Source: Pelagihabitans pacificus (lineage in GTDB: Bacteria; Bacteroidota; Bacteroidia; Flavobacteriales; Flavobacteriaceae). From it: 64,000 nt of DNA. The stretch's first letter is position 1, and each line of letters opens with the position of its first letter. Position numbers and translations under genes: made by a program. The notes beneath the pieces were generated by a model. The model was not told where the DNA came from and searched no databases. It saw only the letters and a program-made list of their open reading frames with translations. Below, piece after piece: positions 36,648-46,049 of the stretch. The stretch covers positions 28,470-92,469 of the forward strand of contig NZ_VIKU02000009.1 of NCBI RefSeq assembly GCF_009371985.2, given 5' to 3'.

Positions 36648-37143
36648 CTATTTTGTAAATATCATCAGGTTTACATTGCTTGTACTTGTACAAGTATTGG
36701 TCTTCAATAGGCTTAACTTTTTCGGGTTCATCAATCCGATGGTCTACATCCTGTTTCTTTATTGGTATCCCATCAAGGAAAATAGGGCGGCCTTCATCGG
36801 CCTTAGTTTTTTGCTCGGACTTTTCATTGATCTTTTTTCCGATACGATGGCCATTCATGCGGCATCCACGGTGACGATTGCCTATATACGGCCCGCAATT
36901 ATGCGATTCGTTTTTGGGGTAAATATCGAATTTCAAAGTTTTAGGCTTTCCAGCAGTACGAAAGCACAACAATTTACATTTTTGGCGTTATTAATAGTAG
37001 TGCACCACACTGTATTCTTTACCTTAGAGCTATTCAGTTTTTCCAACATATTGCTGATTCTCAAAAAAGTATTGGCCATAGGAATGGCAAGTTTGGTGCT
37101 CTGCCTTTTGTTCAGTTCACTTTTTAGCGTTCGAAAAGAATGA
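36637..37143 (+). CDS. mreD: Rod-shape-determining protein MreD
   Basis: 168 aa, all membrane: about five to six hydrophobic segments starting with IIRFTLLVLVQVLVFNRL. The family's FINPMVYILFLYWYPI and FIGLSFLLGLFIDLFSDT segments are present. It is the integral-membrane partner of MreC. The start overlaps mreC by 11 bp and the stop overlaps the PBP2 start by 4 bp, indicating coupled translation. Confidence 0.93.
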   Translation: MSNSYFVNIIRFTLLVLVQVLVFNRLNFFGFINPMVYILFLYWYPIKENRAAFIGLSFLLGLFIDLFSDTMAIHAASTVTIAYIRPAIMRFVFGVNIEFQSFRLSSSTKAQQFTFLALLIVVHHTVFFTLELFSFSNILLILKKVLAIGMASLVLCLLFSSLFSVRKE

Positions 37144-39056
37144 AGAAACTACTACTCTCCTCCATTATTGTTATCATCGGGATTACTTTTCTCGGCAGGC
37201 TGAGCTATTTGCAAATCTTTAGTTTTTCCCCTGACCAACTGTTGGAGGACCCCGCTATCAAAGCAATCTACGACTATCCGGAACGGGGCTATATCTACGA
37301 TCGTAATGGTAAGTTGCTCGTTGGTAATGATCCTGCCTATGATGTGATGGTCATTCCTAGGGAAGTAAAACCACTCGACACCCTTGAATTCTGTAAACTA
37401 CTGGGTATCGATAAGGAAAAGTTTGTAAAGGAATTGAAAAAAGCACGGGTGTATTCCCCAAGATTGCCCTCGGTTTTTGTTCCCCAACTTTCCAAACAAG
37501 ACTATGCGCGGCTTCAGGAAAAGATGCGTCATTACCATGGTTTCTATATTCAAAAACGCTCTTTGCGCTATTACGATACCCCAAGTGCCGCGAACGTGCT
37601 CGGTTACATTAGTGAGGTGAACGAACGGGATATCCAAAAAAATCCATACTACACGCAAGGAGAGTTGACCGGGCGTACCGGCGTTGAAAAGGTGTATGAG
37701 GATACCCTGAGGGGTAGAAAAGGAGTTCAATACATACAAAAAGACCGATTTAACCGGGATATCGGAAAATACAAAGATGGAACGCTGGATGTAGAACCGG
37801 AGCAAGGTAAGGAAATACATATCACGATCGACAAGGAACTGCAGGAGTATGGAGAACGATTGATGCATGGGAAATGGGGTGGCATCGTGGCGATCGAACC
37901 GTCTTCGGGAGAAATTTTGTCCATGATTTCCGGCCCGACCTATGACCCTTCGTTACTCGTAGGACGCAAGCGATCGGCGAATTATAGTAAGCTACATTAT
38001 GATACCATCTCCAAACCTACCTTTGACCGATCGATCTTGGCCGAGGGCTCCCCTGGTTCTCCCTTCAAAATACTGAATGCCCTTGTGGCGCTCCAGGAAA
38101 ATGCGATTCAACCTACTACCACTTTTCAATGCTATAACGGCTTTTATGTCGGTAGAACAAAACGAGGCTGCCATTGTGGTGGAGGTATGCGAAACATGCA
38201 CGTGGGCATCTACAACTCATGCAACGCCTATTTTGCCGGAACCTTTCGAAAGATTTACGAACAATACGAAACGACCGATGAAGCGCATGATGTCTGGGAA
38301 AAACACGTAAAGAGTTTTGGACTGGGCAACTATTTGGGGTCAGATCTGCATACCGGGAGAAAAGGACGGATTCCGAGTAAAGAGTACTATGATAAATGGT
38401 ACGGGGATAATCGTTGGTCCTCTTCCTATATCATATCCAATTCCATAGGTCAGGGAGAGGTGGCCGTTACCCCTATCCAGCTTGCGAATATGACCGCTGC
38501 CATCGCCAACCGTGGACATTATTATACCCCTCACCTGATAAAAAAGGTAGAGGGTAAAGACATTACGGTGCCCGATTTTGTAAAACCCAAACATACAACA
38601 ATCGACAAAAGACATTTTGAACCCGTCATCCAAGGAATGGCCGATGTGTACAATAAAGGTACGGCGCGATGGGTGCAGATACCCGATATCTCCATCGCGG
38701 GAAAAACCGGTACCGTTGAAAACTTTACCAAAATAGACGGGGTCAAGACCCAATTGACCGATCATTCCGTATTCATAGCATTTGCCCCTGTCGAAAATCC
38801 AAAAATTGCCATTGCCGTCTATATTGAAAATGGGTATTACGGCGCCCGCTATGGCGGGCATATCGCTTCCTTGATGATTGAAAAATATATCAAGGGCAAG
38901 ATTACCCGAAAAGACCTGGAAAATCGCATGCTGGAAAGAACCTTGCTCCACGAATATTCCAAACCCTATAGTGGGGAGGAGTTCAAAATTAACGAACATG
39001 ACTGGAGCCAACATGCCAAGAAACCCGAAACCGAACTGGAACTATTTCAAAGATGA
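37140..39056 (+). CDS. mrdA: Penicillin-binding protein 2 (elongation transpeptidase)
   Basis: 638 aa class B PBP. One N-terminal transmembrane helix (about 3-22) is followed by the PBP dimer domain (YPERGYIYDRNGKLLVGNDPAYDV, GRTGVEKVYEDTLRG). The transpeptidase domain has the nucleophile SPFK within GSPGSPFKI, then SCN (YNSCNAYF) and KTG (AGKTGTVEN). It crosslinks peptidoglycan made by RodA during side-wall growth. It overlaps mreD by 4 bp and is followed by rodA after 6 bp. Confidence 0.96.
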   Translation: MKKLLLSSIIVIIGITFLGRLSYLQIFSFSPDQLLEDPAIKAIYDYPERGYIYDRNGKLLVGNDPAYDVMVIPREVKPLDTLEFCKLLGIDKEKFVKELKKARVYSPRLPSVFVPQLSKQDYARLQEKMRHYHGFYIQKRSLRYYDTPSAANVLGYISEVNERDIQKNPYYTQGELTGRTGVEKVYEDTLRGRKGVQYIQKDRFNRDIGKYKDGTLDVEPEQGKEIHITIDKELQEYGERLMHGKWGGIVAIEPSSGEILSMISGPTYDPSLLVGRKRSANYSKLHYDTISKPTFDRSILAEGSPGSPFKILNALVALQENAIQPTTTFQCYNGFYVGRTKRGCHCGGGMRNMHVGIYNSCNAYFAGTFRKIYEQYETTDEAHDVWEKHVKSFGLGNYLGSDLHTGRKGRIPSKEYYDKWYGDNRWSSSYIISNSIGQGEVAVTPIQLANMTAAIANRGHYYTPHLIKKVEGKDITVPDFVKPKHTTIDKRHFEPVIQGMADVYNKGTARWVQIPDISIAGKTGTVENFTKIDGVKTQLTDHSVFIAFAPVENPKIAIAVYIENGYYGARYGGHIASLMIEKYIKGKITRKDLENRMLERTLLHEYSKPYSGEEFKINEHDWSQHAKKPETELELFQR

Positions 39057-39062
39057 CCGAAT

Positions 39063-40346
39063 ATGTCTGGTAGAAGTGTTCTTAGGCGTATCGATTGGCT
39101 TACGGTTCTTTTCTATGTGCTACTAGTAGCCATCGGATGGGTCAACATTTATTCAAGTACCTTTACCGACGCCGACGCCTCGATTTTTAGCTTCTCATCG
39201 TCACACGGAAAACAGTTGTTTTTTATCGGGGCCAGTGCGGTTGCCATTTTGATTATCCTGGCGTTGGAAGCCAGTTTTTTCGAACGCTTTTCCAGCATAT
39301 TCTATATTATTTCAATTGTTTTGTTGTTGGGGCTTTTCCTTTTTGGAAAAACCATCGCGGGCGCTACCTCTTGGTATAATCTAGGGTTCTTCAACCTTCA
39401 GCCTTCCGAACTGGCAAAGGTGTGCACCTCCCTCGCTTTGGCCAAGTACCTCAGCGACATACAAACGGACATCAAGCGTGGGAAAGATCAGTTATATGCG
39501 TTCCTGATTATTCTTATTCCGGCCATTCTTATCATTCCCCAGCCCGACCCGGGAAGTGCCTTGGTCTTTTTCTCACTCATGTTCGTCTTATTCAGGGAAG
39601 GCCTGCCATTGTACTATCTCGGAATCGGTTTCTTGGCCGTTTTAGTATTTATAACCACCCTAATGTTCGGCACTGTCTGGATCAGTATTGCTATCGCCCT
39701 TTTACTAGTACTCTTCTTTCTGCTGAAAAAGAAGCGGTTTAAAATGCCTTTGTTACCACTTATTTCCTTTGCAATCATAGCCATTCTTTTCTCGTTGTCG
39801 GTCAACTTTGTCTTCAACCATGTTTTTGAACAACGGCACCGTGACAGGTTTAGCCTATGGCTGCGTCTCGAAAAAGATCCCGACAAACTGGAGCAAATTC
39901 GCAAAACCATCGGCTACAATACCTACCAGTCTGAAAAAGCCATCGAATCGGGCGGTTTTTTTGGAAAGGGGTTTTTGGAGGGTACCCGCACCAAGGGCGA
40001 CTTTGTGCCTGAACAACATACCGACTACATCTTTAGTACCGTTGGGGAGGAATGGGGCTTTGTGGGTACTTCCACAGTGGTAGTCCTGTTTACCCTCATG
40101 CTCCTGCGTCTGGTATATTTGGCCGAAAGGCAAAAAAATAGCTTTAGTCGTATGTATGGCTATGGGGTCATCTCTATCCTTTTGATACACTATTTCATCA
40201 ATATCGGAATGGTCATCGGCGTGCTTCCCACTATTGGTATCCCACTTCCCTTTTTTAGTTATGGCGGATCGGGACTTCTCTTTTTTACAGCCTTACTATT
40301 CGTCTTCCTAAAACTGGACACCAATCGGTTGAAAGAGGATATATAA
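39063..40346 (+). CDS. rodA: Rod-shape-determining SEDS glycosyltransferase RodA
   Basis: 427 aa polytopic membrane protein of the SEDS family (FtsW/RodA/SpoVE). Landmarks include GATSWYNLGFFNLQPSELAKV, IPQPDPGSALVFFSLMFV, PEQHTDYIFSTVGEEWGFVG and GVLPTIGIPLPFFSYGGSG. It polymerises lipid II into glycan strands together with PBP2. It is about 50 residues longer than E. coli RodA because of an extended loop around residues 245-290 (HRDRFSLWLRLEKDPDK), as usual in Bacteroidota. It is the last gene of the elongasome set and converges on the nuclease gene. Confidence 0.96.
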   Translation: MSGRSVLRRIDWLTVLFYVLLVAIGWVNIYSSTFTDADASIFSFSSSHGKQLFFIGASAVAILIILALEASFFERFSSIFYIISIVLLLGLFLFGKTIAGATSWYNLGFFNLQPSELAKVCTSLALAKYLSDIQTDIKRGKDQLYAFLIILIPAILIIPQPDPGSALVFFSLMFVLFREGLPLYYLGIGFLAVLVFITTLMFGTVWISIAIALLLVLFFLLKKKRFKMPLLPLISFAIIAILFSLSVNFVFNHVFEQRHRDRFSLWLRLEKDPDKLEQIRKTIGYNTYQSEKAIESGGFFGKGFLEGTRTKGDFVPEQHTDYIFSTVGEEWGFVGTSTVVVLFTLMLLRLVYLAERQKNSFSRMYGYGVISILLIHYFINIGMVIGVLPTIGIPLPFFSYGGSGLLFFTALLFVFLKLDTNRLKEDI

Positions 40347-40386
40347 CAAAACAAGCCGCACGAAACACCAATGCCGGTTGCCCGGT

Positions 40387-41193
40387 TTAAAATTCCCAAC
40401 CACTGGTGCTTACCCCGCTTTCAAAGTCAGCCTCCATAGTATCTGGGAACGCTTGAAAAAAATCGATTCCGGTACGCTCCTCAATTTCATCTATTGGCAC
40501 CAAAAAGCGCTGTAACGGCAGGGAGCTCTCTTTTCCCTCTATCAAAAAAGCAAGGGTCTTTATGGATTCCCGCTTCCCTTTGGCAACTATTTTATAATAG
40601 AATCTCGGCACGTCGACATCTTCTTCGCCAATTTCTTCCAATCCGTCCTCCAGAATACCTCCCGTGACCACAAACAATAATCCCTCTTTCTTGGCCCATC
40701 GGCGTACCTGCATTTCCAACCTGTTCCAAACGCCTGCATTGAAGTCCCGATCTTGCGGACTAATATTGCTGGTATAGAAGGTTTCGTTATATGCCTGTTC
40801 GGAAAACCTACGGTCCCCGGCCGGACATAAATGTCCGCGATCATACCCTGAACCCTTGTAGTTACGCCAATCAGCCGATTTGGTTCTTACCTTGGGATCT
40901 TCAATATAATACGGTCTTTTGCGGTCTTCATAGGTAAGATGTTCCTTTTTCAACAGATAGGCCACCCATTCCGCCTGTTCGTGGGGCTCGCTATACGAAA
41001 GGGTAAAATGATTGTGGGACACCACCATACCGGTAGTTGAGCTGGGAACGAGATCATCAGGCAGCCGGGTAGCGGAAGTTGCTTCCCCATCGGGAGCGGA
41101 ATAGGTATCGGGGGTGTAGAAATTTTCGAACCACCAAAAACAGATAGTAAGAATGACCAACAGCACTATGTATACTGTTTTGTTGCGACTCAT
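40387..41193 (-). CDS. DNA/RNA non-specific endonuclease (NucA/NucG type)
   Basis: 268 aa. An N-terminal membrane anchor or uncleaved signal (about 7-24) places the enzyme outside the cytoplasm. The beta-beta-alpha-metal nuclease core has DRGH at 118-121 (general base His121), HLCPAGDRRFS, TSNISPQDRDFN and the metal-binding Asn in FNAGVWNRLE (about 152). It hydrolyses DNA and RNA; nutritional use or processing at the envelope is inferred. It lies alone on the minus strand between rodA and msrB. Confidence 0.92.
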   Translation of the reverse strand: MSRNKTVYIVLLVILTICFWWFENFYTPDTYSAPDGEATSATRLPDDLVPSSTTGMVVSHNHFTLSYSEPHEQAEWVAYLLKKEHLTYEDRKRPYYIEDPKVRTKSADWRNYKGSGYDRGHLCPAGDRRFSEQAYNETFYTSNISPQDRDFNAGVWNRLEMQVRRWAKKEGLLFVVTGGILEDGLEEIGEEDVDVPRFYYKIVAKGKRESIKTLAFLIEGKESSLPLQRFLVPIDEIEERTGIDFFQAFPDTMEADFESGVSTSGWEF

Positions 41194-41488
41194 CCAAAAA
41201 AATATCTTCCCAAAATTAACTGATTCAATTGCTCTTTTCCCAATGTTATTCTATAGGCGTAAACACCAAACCGATGGTTTCCGCTACGTGGTGCATAGGA
41301 ACCCAAAAACTGACCAAACCGTAGGCTCAGAACCCCTAATAACGGCATGCCCTTAAGACAGCCACGAAAGCCATCCGAAAAAGAAATATCCGAAGAATTC
41401 ATCGTGATAGTTTTTGTAAAAAAAACCGACTGATCCAACGCTTGTTTAAAGGTAACTTTTTATCTTCATCAAAAAAGAAAAAATAGCG
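41194..41488. other. 295-bp region between the nuclease and msrB
   Basis: Divergent upstream region for the nuclease and msrB. An 82-codon minus-strand frame (41190-41438) overlaps the nuclease start by 4 bp but shows no recognisable domain or signal peptide. AACTTTTTATCTTCA at about 41455-41469 may hold the msrB -7 element. Confidence 0.35.
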
Positions 41489-41953
41489 ATGCTTACTTGG
41501 AAAGATATTGTCAATTTTACAGTAAAAGGAAATCCGGCACCCGACAACAGGGTTGAGAAAACGGAGGCCGAATGGCGTGAACTTTTAAGTCCGGAGGAAT
41601 TCAGGGTAACCCGAAAAAAGGGAACGGAAGCCCCCCATACGGGAGCACTTTGCAGTATCTATGAAGCCGGAAAATACAATTGCGTCTGTTGCGATACACC
41701 TTTGTTCGATTCGACCATTAAGTTCGATTCGGGAACGGGCTGGCCCAGTTTTACCCAACCGATCAAAGAGAATGCCATTCGGTACGAAAAGGATGCTTCT
41801 TTCGGGATGGTTCGGGTAGAGGTACTTTGTAACACCTGTGATGCGCATTTGGGGCATGTTTTTCCAGACGGACCTAAGCCCAGCGGATTACGTTATTGTA
41901 TCAATTCCGCTTCGATGCAACTACAAAAGGCAAAAGAACCCAATGAAGAATAA
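41489..41953 (+). CDS. msrB: Peptide-methionine (R)-S-oxide reductase MsrB
   Basis: 154 aa. The structural zinc is held by two CxxC pairs, Cys65/Cys68 (CVCC) and Cys114/Cys117 (CNTC). The catalytic Cys137 is in LRYCINSASM. FDSGTGWPSF and HLGHVFPDGP are also conserved. It repairs Met-R-sulfoxide in proteins. No signal peptide is seen, so it is cytoplasmic. Its end overlaps the start of msrA by 11 bp, so both stereoisomer-specific reductases are made together. Confidence 0.96.
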   Translation: MLTWKDIVNFTVKGNPAPDNRVEKTEAEWRELLSPEEFRVTRKKGTEAPHTGALCSIYEAGKYNCVCCDTPLFDSTIKFDSGTGWPSFTQPIKENAIRYEKDASFGMVRVEVLCNTCDAHLGHVFPDGPKPSGLRYCINSASMQLQKAKEPNEE

Positions 41954-42494
41954 TCAATTGGAAGTAGCTACGATGGGTGGTGGATGTTTTTGGTGCACGG
42001 AAGCCATTTTTCAAGAAGTAAAGGGGATAGTAAAAGTGGTCTCGGGCTATTCCGGAGGTACTGCTCCGGGGCGACCTACCTATCGGGAAGTTTGCTCTGG
42101 ACTAACAGGGCATGCCGAAGTGGTCCGGATTACTTACGATCCTGAAAGTATCCCTTACAACGATATACTTAAGATTTTTATGACCACCCATGACCCGACG
42201 ACCTTAAACCGTCAAGGGGGCGATGTAGGTACGCAGTACCGCTCGGTCATCTATTATCAAAATGCGTTGCAAAAACAAATTGCCGAGGAAATCGTTGAGG
42301 AAATGGCTGCGTATTACAGCGACCCCATCGTCACCGAAGTCACAGCCCTAGGTATTTTTTACGAAGCCGAGGACTACCACCAAAACTACTATCGGAATAA
42401 CAGTTCCCAGGGCTATTGCAATGTGGTCATCAGTCCTAAATTGGCAAAATTGCGAACATTGTATTCGAAAAAGTTAAAAAATGTTTCTGCATAA
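41943..42494 (+). CDS. msrA: Peptide-methionine (S)-S-oxide reductase MsrA
   Basis: 183 aa from the ATG at 41943; longer in-frame extension into msrB is not needed. The catalytic motif is GGGCFWC with Cys15. VVSGYSGG, YREVCSGLTGHAEVV and HDPTTLNRQGGDVGTQYRS are all family hallmarks. It repairs Met-S-sulfoxide. It overlaps msrB and is followed by a bidirectional terminator. Confidence 0.97.
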   Translation: MKNNQLEVATMGGGCFWCTEAIFQEVKGIVKVVSGYSGGTAPGRPTYREVCSGLTGHAEVVRITYDPESIPYNDILKIFMTTHDPTTLNRQGGDVGTQYRSVIYYQNALQKQIAEEIVEEMAAYYSDPIVTEVTALGIFYEAEDYHQNYYRNNSSQGYCNVVISPKLAKLRTLYSKKLKNVSA

Positions 42495-42517
42495 CCAGGG
42501 TATCCGTAAAAGCCAAA

Positions 42518-42550
42518 AAAAGAGCCCGGGTATAAAATCCTGGGCTCTTT
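42518..42550. terminator. Bidirectional terminator between msrA and the tail-specific protease
   Basis: Stem AAAGAGCCCGGG / CCTGGGCTCTTT with loop TATAAAAT, flanked by A-run and T-run. It lies between two convergent genes. Confidence 0.88.
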
Positions 42551-42577
42551 TGATATGGAACGATGTCTGGTGTGACT

Positions 42578-44713
42578 TTAGCCTTTTACACTAGCCAGTT
42601 TTCCTTGCTTGATGTTGTTGATTTTTAGGTCTTGTAATACATTGACCGCTTCCTCCACGTAAACATCCTTAGCCAAATTCTTGTGCCAGCGATCTCTTTT
42701 TTCCCTTAAAACCGAATCTTGCGTGAATAATTCCTCCTCATACTTCAAGGACTGAAAGGAAAGCTTGTTATCGTACTCTGAGAGCTTTTTAAAGTAGTCG
42801 AGCTTTTCCTTATCTTTTTCCTCTTCCGACTTATAATCCTTGTAGTTCAAGGAAATTTTGGTCTCTTCCTGCTCGGCTTTTAACCATTTGGCGTTTTCCT
42901 CGATCATAGCGATCTGAGGGTTGCTTGCCATTCTTTTATTACTGTTGGCTACCGTTTGTTCATAATCGATATAACCATTCCACGGCTCATAGTCGGCGGG
43001 GGTTATCTTATCCCATTTCAACGGATTGGATTGATCCCGCTCTCCCAAATCGATGTACGAATATTTGTCCGGTACTACCACATCGCTCTTAACGCCCTCT
43101 AATTGGGTAGAACCGCCGTTGATGCGATAAAACTTCTGGGTAGTCAACTTGATGGCACCCAGGTCACCATGTTCATTACTTCGTACAATGTTATCCAAAG
43201 GGATTACGTTCTGCACCGTGCCCTTTCCGAAGGTCTGCCGACTTCCTATGACCACAGCCCGTTTGTAATCCTGCATGGCGGCCGCCAGTATTTCGGAGGC
43301 AGAAGCAGAAAGCTCGTTCACCAAGATGACCAAAGGTCCGTCCCACTGAATGCGCTCGTCCTTGTCTTCGTACACCTCTTTATTCTTCCCGGATGATTGA
43401 ACCTGCACCACGGGGCCATCCTTGATGAAAAGTCCGGCCATCTCCACAACGGTCTTTAAAGATCCCCCTCCGTTATCACGCAGATCCAAAATCAGGCCTT
43501 CAACACCTTCCTCCTTCAATCGCTGTACTTCTTTGGCGACGTCCGTAGCGGCGTTTCGTTCGCTGTAATCGTCAAAATCGACATAAAACTTGGGAAGATT
43601 GATCAACCCATATTTTGTGTTATCCTTAATAATATTGGCAGATTTGGCGAAGGACTCTTCCAATTCCACCACATCCCTGGTAAGGGAAATCGTTTCCAAA
43701 GACCCGTCGACTTTTCGAACGGTGAGATCTACCACCGTACCTTGGGGTCCTTTAATTAGCTTGATAGCGTCGTCTAAACGCATACCGACAATATTAATCG
43801 GCTCTTCGCCGTCTTGACCTACTTTCAATATTTCGTCACCGACTTCCAAACGCTGATCGCGCCATACCGGGCCACCGGATATAATTTCAACGATCTTTGC
43901 CCCTTCCGGTTTTTTCTGTAGGCGGGCACCGATTCCCTCGAACTTGCCCGACATGCTCATATCGAACCGTTCCTTATCGTCGGGTGCGAAGTAAAAGGTA
44001 TGTGGATCAAATTCATCGACAATGGTATTGATATACTGCACAAACCAATCCTTGCGTTCAAGGTCATCTACAAAATCAAAGAACTCGTCCAATGTCTTTC
44101 TGGTAGATTCCCTTGCTGATTGTTCGGCCAATTCAGGGGTCATCGGCTTTTCCCCGGCATCCTCTTCAGGAGCATCCACTCGCTTCATCTTTGAATCGTA
44201 CGTACCCAGTGTGGCATACTTTAACTGCTTTCTCCATCGTTCCTTCAATTCTTCCTTGGAACCGGCAAACGGCATGTTTTCATATTCGATATCAATTGCC
44301 TCCCTCAGGGAATAATCGAAAGGCTTGTCCAGTACTTCTTTATAAATTCCTTTAGCATCCTCCATTCGCTGTATTAACCGATCATATACAGCGTTAAAAA
44401 AAGTAATCTCGGTATTTTTTATCTGGTCGTCTATCTGAAACTTATATTGCTCGAACTCCGCAATATCTTCCTCTAGAAAATAACGTTTGGTAGGATCGAG
44501 CACCTCGATAAAATCCTCAAAAACACTAACGGAAAAATCGTCGTCAATATCTTTGGGTTCGTAGTGTCCTTTTTCCAATACATAGGTGATAAGGTCGAGC
44601 AAAAGCTTGTCCTTATCATCATTCTCGAAATTATCCGCGGATTGGTTTGTAAAACTACATGATGCAACCGCTATCAATATTACAAATAGAGCGTAAGCAA
44701 GGTTCCTTTTCAT
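42578..44713 (-). CDS. Carboxy-terminal processing (tail-specific) protease, S41 family
   Basis: 711 aa Prc/Tsp-like protease with lipobox-like VASC near residue 19, so probably an exported lipoprotein. Order: a helical N-terminal domain, a PDZ domain (GARLQKKPEGAKIVEIISGG, GDEILKVGQDGE), then the S41 catalytic region (GLILDLRDNGGG, the Ser in ELSASASEILAAA and the Lys in RQTFGKGTVQN). A C-terminal DUF3340-like helical domain follows. It degrades or trims periplasmic proteins from their C-termini. It is a single gene, divergent from surE. Confidence 0.94.
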   Translation of the reverse strand: MKRNLAYALFVILIAVASCSFTNQSADNFENDDKDKLLLDLITYVLEKGHYEPKDIDDDFSVSVFEDFIEVLDPTKRYFLEEDIAEFEQYKFQIDDQIKNTEITFFNAVYDRLIQRMEDAKGIYKEVLDKPFDYSLREAIDIEYENMPFAGSKEELKERWRKQLKYATLGTYDSKMKRVDAPEEDAGEKPMTPELAEQSARESTRKTLDEFFDFVDDLERKDWFVQYINTIVDEFDPHTFYFAPDDKERFDMSMSGKFEGIGARLQKKPEGAKIVEIISGGPVWRDQRLEVGDEILKVGQDGEEPINIVGMRLDDAIKLIKGPQGTVVDLTVRKVDGSLETISLTRDVVELEESFAKSANIIKDNTKYGLINLPKFYVDFDDYSERNAATDVAKEVQRLKEEGVEGLILDLRDNGGGSLKTVVEMAGLFIKDGPVVQVQSSGKNKEVYEDKDERIQWDGPLVILVNELSASASEILAAAMQDYKRAVVIGSRQTFGKGTVQNVIPLDNIVRSNEHGDLGAIKLTTQKFYRINGGSTQLEGVKSDVVVPDKYSYIDLGERDQSNPLKWDKITPADYEPWNGYIDYEQTVANSNKRMASNPQIAMIEENAKWLKAEQEETKISLNYKDYKSEEEKDKEKLDYFKKLSEYDNKLSFQSLKYEEELFTQDSVLREKRDRWHKNLAKDVYVEEAVNVLQDLKINNIKQGKLASVKG

Positions 44714-44867
44714 TGATCATTTTTTTTAGCTGCAACCCCTTTTTGTAGGTCACGGTATTTATAAAATACTTGTAATCCCCTAAGATACTGAAAAAACCGT
44801 GCCATGCTAAGACGCAGGGTTTAATTTTTTGTTAAACGGTACGAAGGTCATATCTTTTTTAAAAACG

Positions 44868-44875
44868 TACTTTTG
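44868..44875 (+). promoter_or_regulatory. Candidate surE -7 promoter element
   Basis: TACTTTTG fits TAnnTTTG exactly, 18 bp before the surE ATG. No TTG is seen at the right distance upstream. Confidence 0.4.
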
Positions 44876-44893
44876 CCCAGTAAATTATGTAGA

Positions 44894-45673
44894 ATGGCAA
44901 AACCTTTGATATTGGTCACCAATGACGACGGAATTACGGCTCCAGGACTACGATCATTGGTGCGTTTTATGAGCGAATTGGGAGACGTGGTCGTTGTGGC
45001 ACCGGACAGTCCACAGTCGGGCATGGGCCATGCCATTACGCTCGACAACACCCTTTATTCCACGAGAATGACCTCCCTCGGCGAGGATGGCGCCAAAGAA
45101 GAGTATAGCTGTAGCGGGACACCTGCCGATTGCGTGAAACTGGGACTTCAGGAACTATTGGAGCGTAAACCGGACATTTGCGTAAGCGGGATCAACCATG
45201 GTTCCAATTCCTCTATCAACGTCATCTACTCCGGTACCATGAGCGCGGCCATCGAAGCTGGTATTGAAGGTATTCCCGCTATCGGATTTTCGTTGTGCGA
45301 TTACACCTGGAGGGCAGATTTCGAAGCCTCAAAATCATTTGTACAAAAAATTGCAAGCGAAGCGCTTCTGAACGGTATTCCAAAAGGAGTTGTGCTGAAT
45401 GTAAATATCCCTAAATTGGACAAAGACAACCTTAAAGGGATCAAGGTATGCCGACAGGCAAGGGCAAACTGGAAGGAGAAATTCGATAAACGTACCAACC
45501 CAATGGGAAAGGACTATTATTGGCTTACGGGAGAGTTCGAATTGCTCGACAAGGGCGAGGACACCGACGAATGGGCGTTGGCCAACGGCTATATTTCCGT
45601 TGTACCTACCCAATTTGACCTTACGGCACACCACAGCATACAACAAATCAATACTTGGAACCTGAATGAATAA
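44894..45673 (+). CDS. surE: 5'/3'-nucleotidase SurE
   Basis: 259 aa from the ATG at 44894; an upstream TTG would add seven residues that overlap the promoter. The metal site is LVTNDDGITAPG (Asp11, Asp12), with SGMGHAIT, CSGTPADCVKLG and SGINHGSN blocks. It is a nucleotide phosphatase of stationary-phase and repair physiology. It overlaps the next small gene by 8 bp. Confidence 0.96.
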   Translation: MAKPLILVTNDDGITAPGLRSLVRFMSELGDVVVVAPDSPQSGMGHAITLDNTLYSTRMTSLGEDGAKEEYSCSGTPADCVKLGLQELLERKPDICVSGINHGSNSSINVIYSGTMSAAIEAGIEGIPAIGFSLCDYTWRADFEASKSFVQKIASEALLNGIPKGVVLNVNIPKLDKDNLKGIKVCRQARANWKEKFDKRTNPMGKDYYWLTGEFELLDKGEDTDEWALANGYISVVPTQFDLTAHHSIQQINTWNLNE

Positions 45674-45950
45674 AAAAGAAGTGATTATCGGTATCGCCGT
45701 AGGCCTTATTGCGAACACCTTCGGTACCCTCTTGTACATTTTGCTATTTTCCGAGTTTGGAATCGTAGAGACCTATCAAGCGGCCGTACAGCAAGGGCAT
45801 GTAGGCAGTCTTCTGGCATTGGGCGCGATATTGAATTTGGTCGCCTTCTTTGGTTTCTTACGGATAAAAAGGGATGAAAGGGCCAAAGGGGTTTTGATAG
45901 CGACCTTGCTCACCGCCATGGTGATTCTGTATTATAAGCTATTTCGATAA
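45666..45950 (+). CDS. Small three-helix membrane protein of unknown function
   Basis: 94 aa with three hydrophobic segments (about 6-27, 46-64 and 74-92) and a positively charged loop LRIKRDERAKG between the last two. It overlaps the end of surE by 8 bp and is followed by lpxB. I recognise no named family; co-expression with surE and lpxB suggests a conserved envelope role. Confidence 0.75.
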   Translation: MNKKEVIIGIAVGLIANTFGTLLYILLFSEFGIVETYQAAVQQGHVGSLLALGAILNLVAFFGFLRIKRDERAKGVLIATLLTAMVILYYKLFR

Positions 45951-46049
45951 TTCAAACAAGGACCCAAGTTTCAATGGTGGACGTTGGTTTTCCCGTACGT
46001 CGTTAGCCATGCTTGGTCTTTGGATGTTGGACATTGGTATTTTAAGTGT

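Noticed and set aside
41190..41438. 82-codon minus-strand frame overlapping the nuclease start by 4 bp
   Set aside because: The overlap looks like coupling, but there is no signal peptide, no recognisable domain and it lies in a probable promoter region; kept only as a note on the intergenic stretch.
45955..46049. TTGG-rich repeats ahead of lpxB and an upstream extension of the frame to 45984
   Set aside because: The extension is not conserved in LpxB, whose family start is at 46050; the TTGG repeats are too loose to call.
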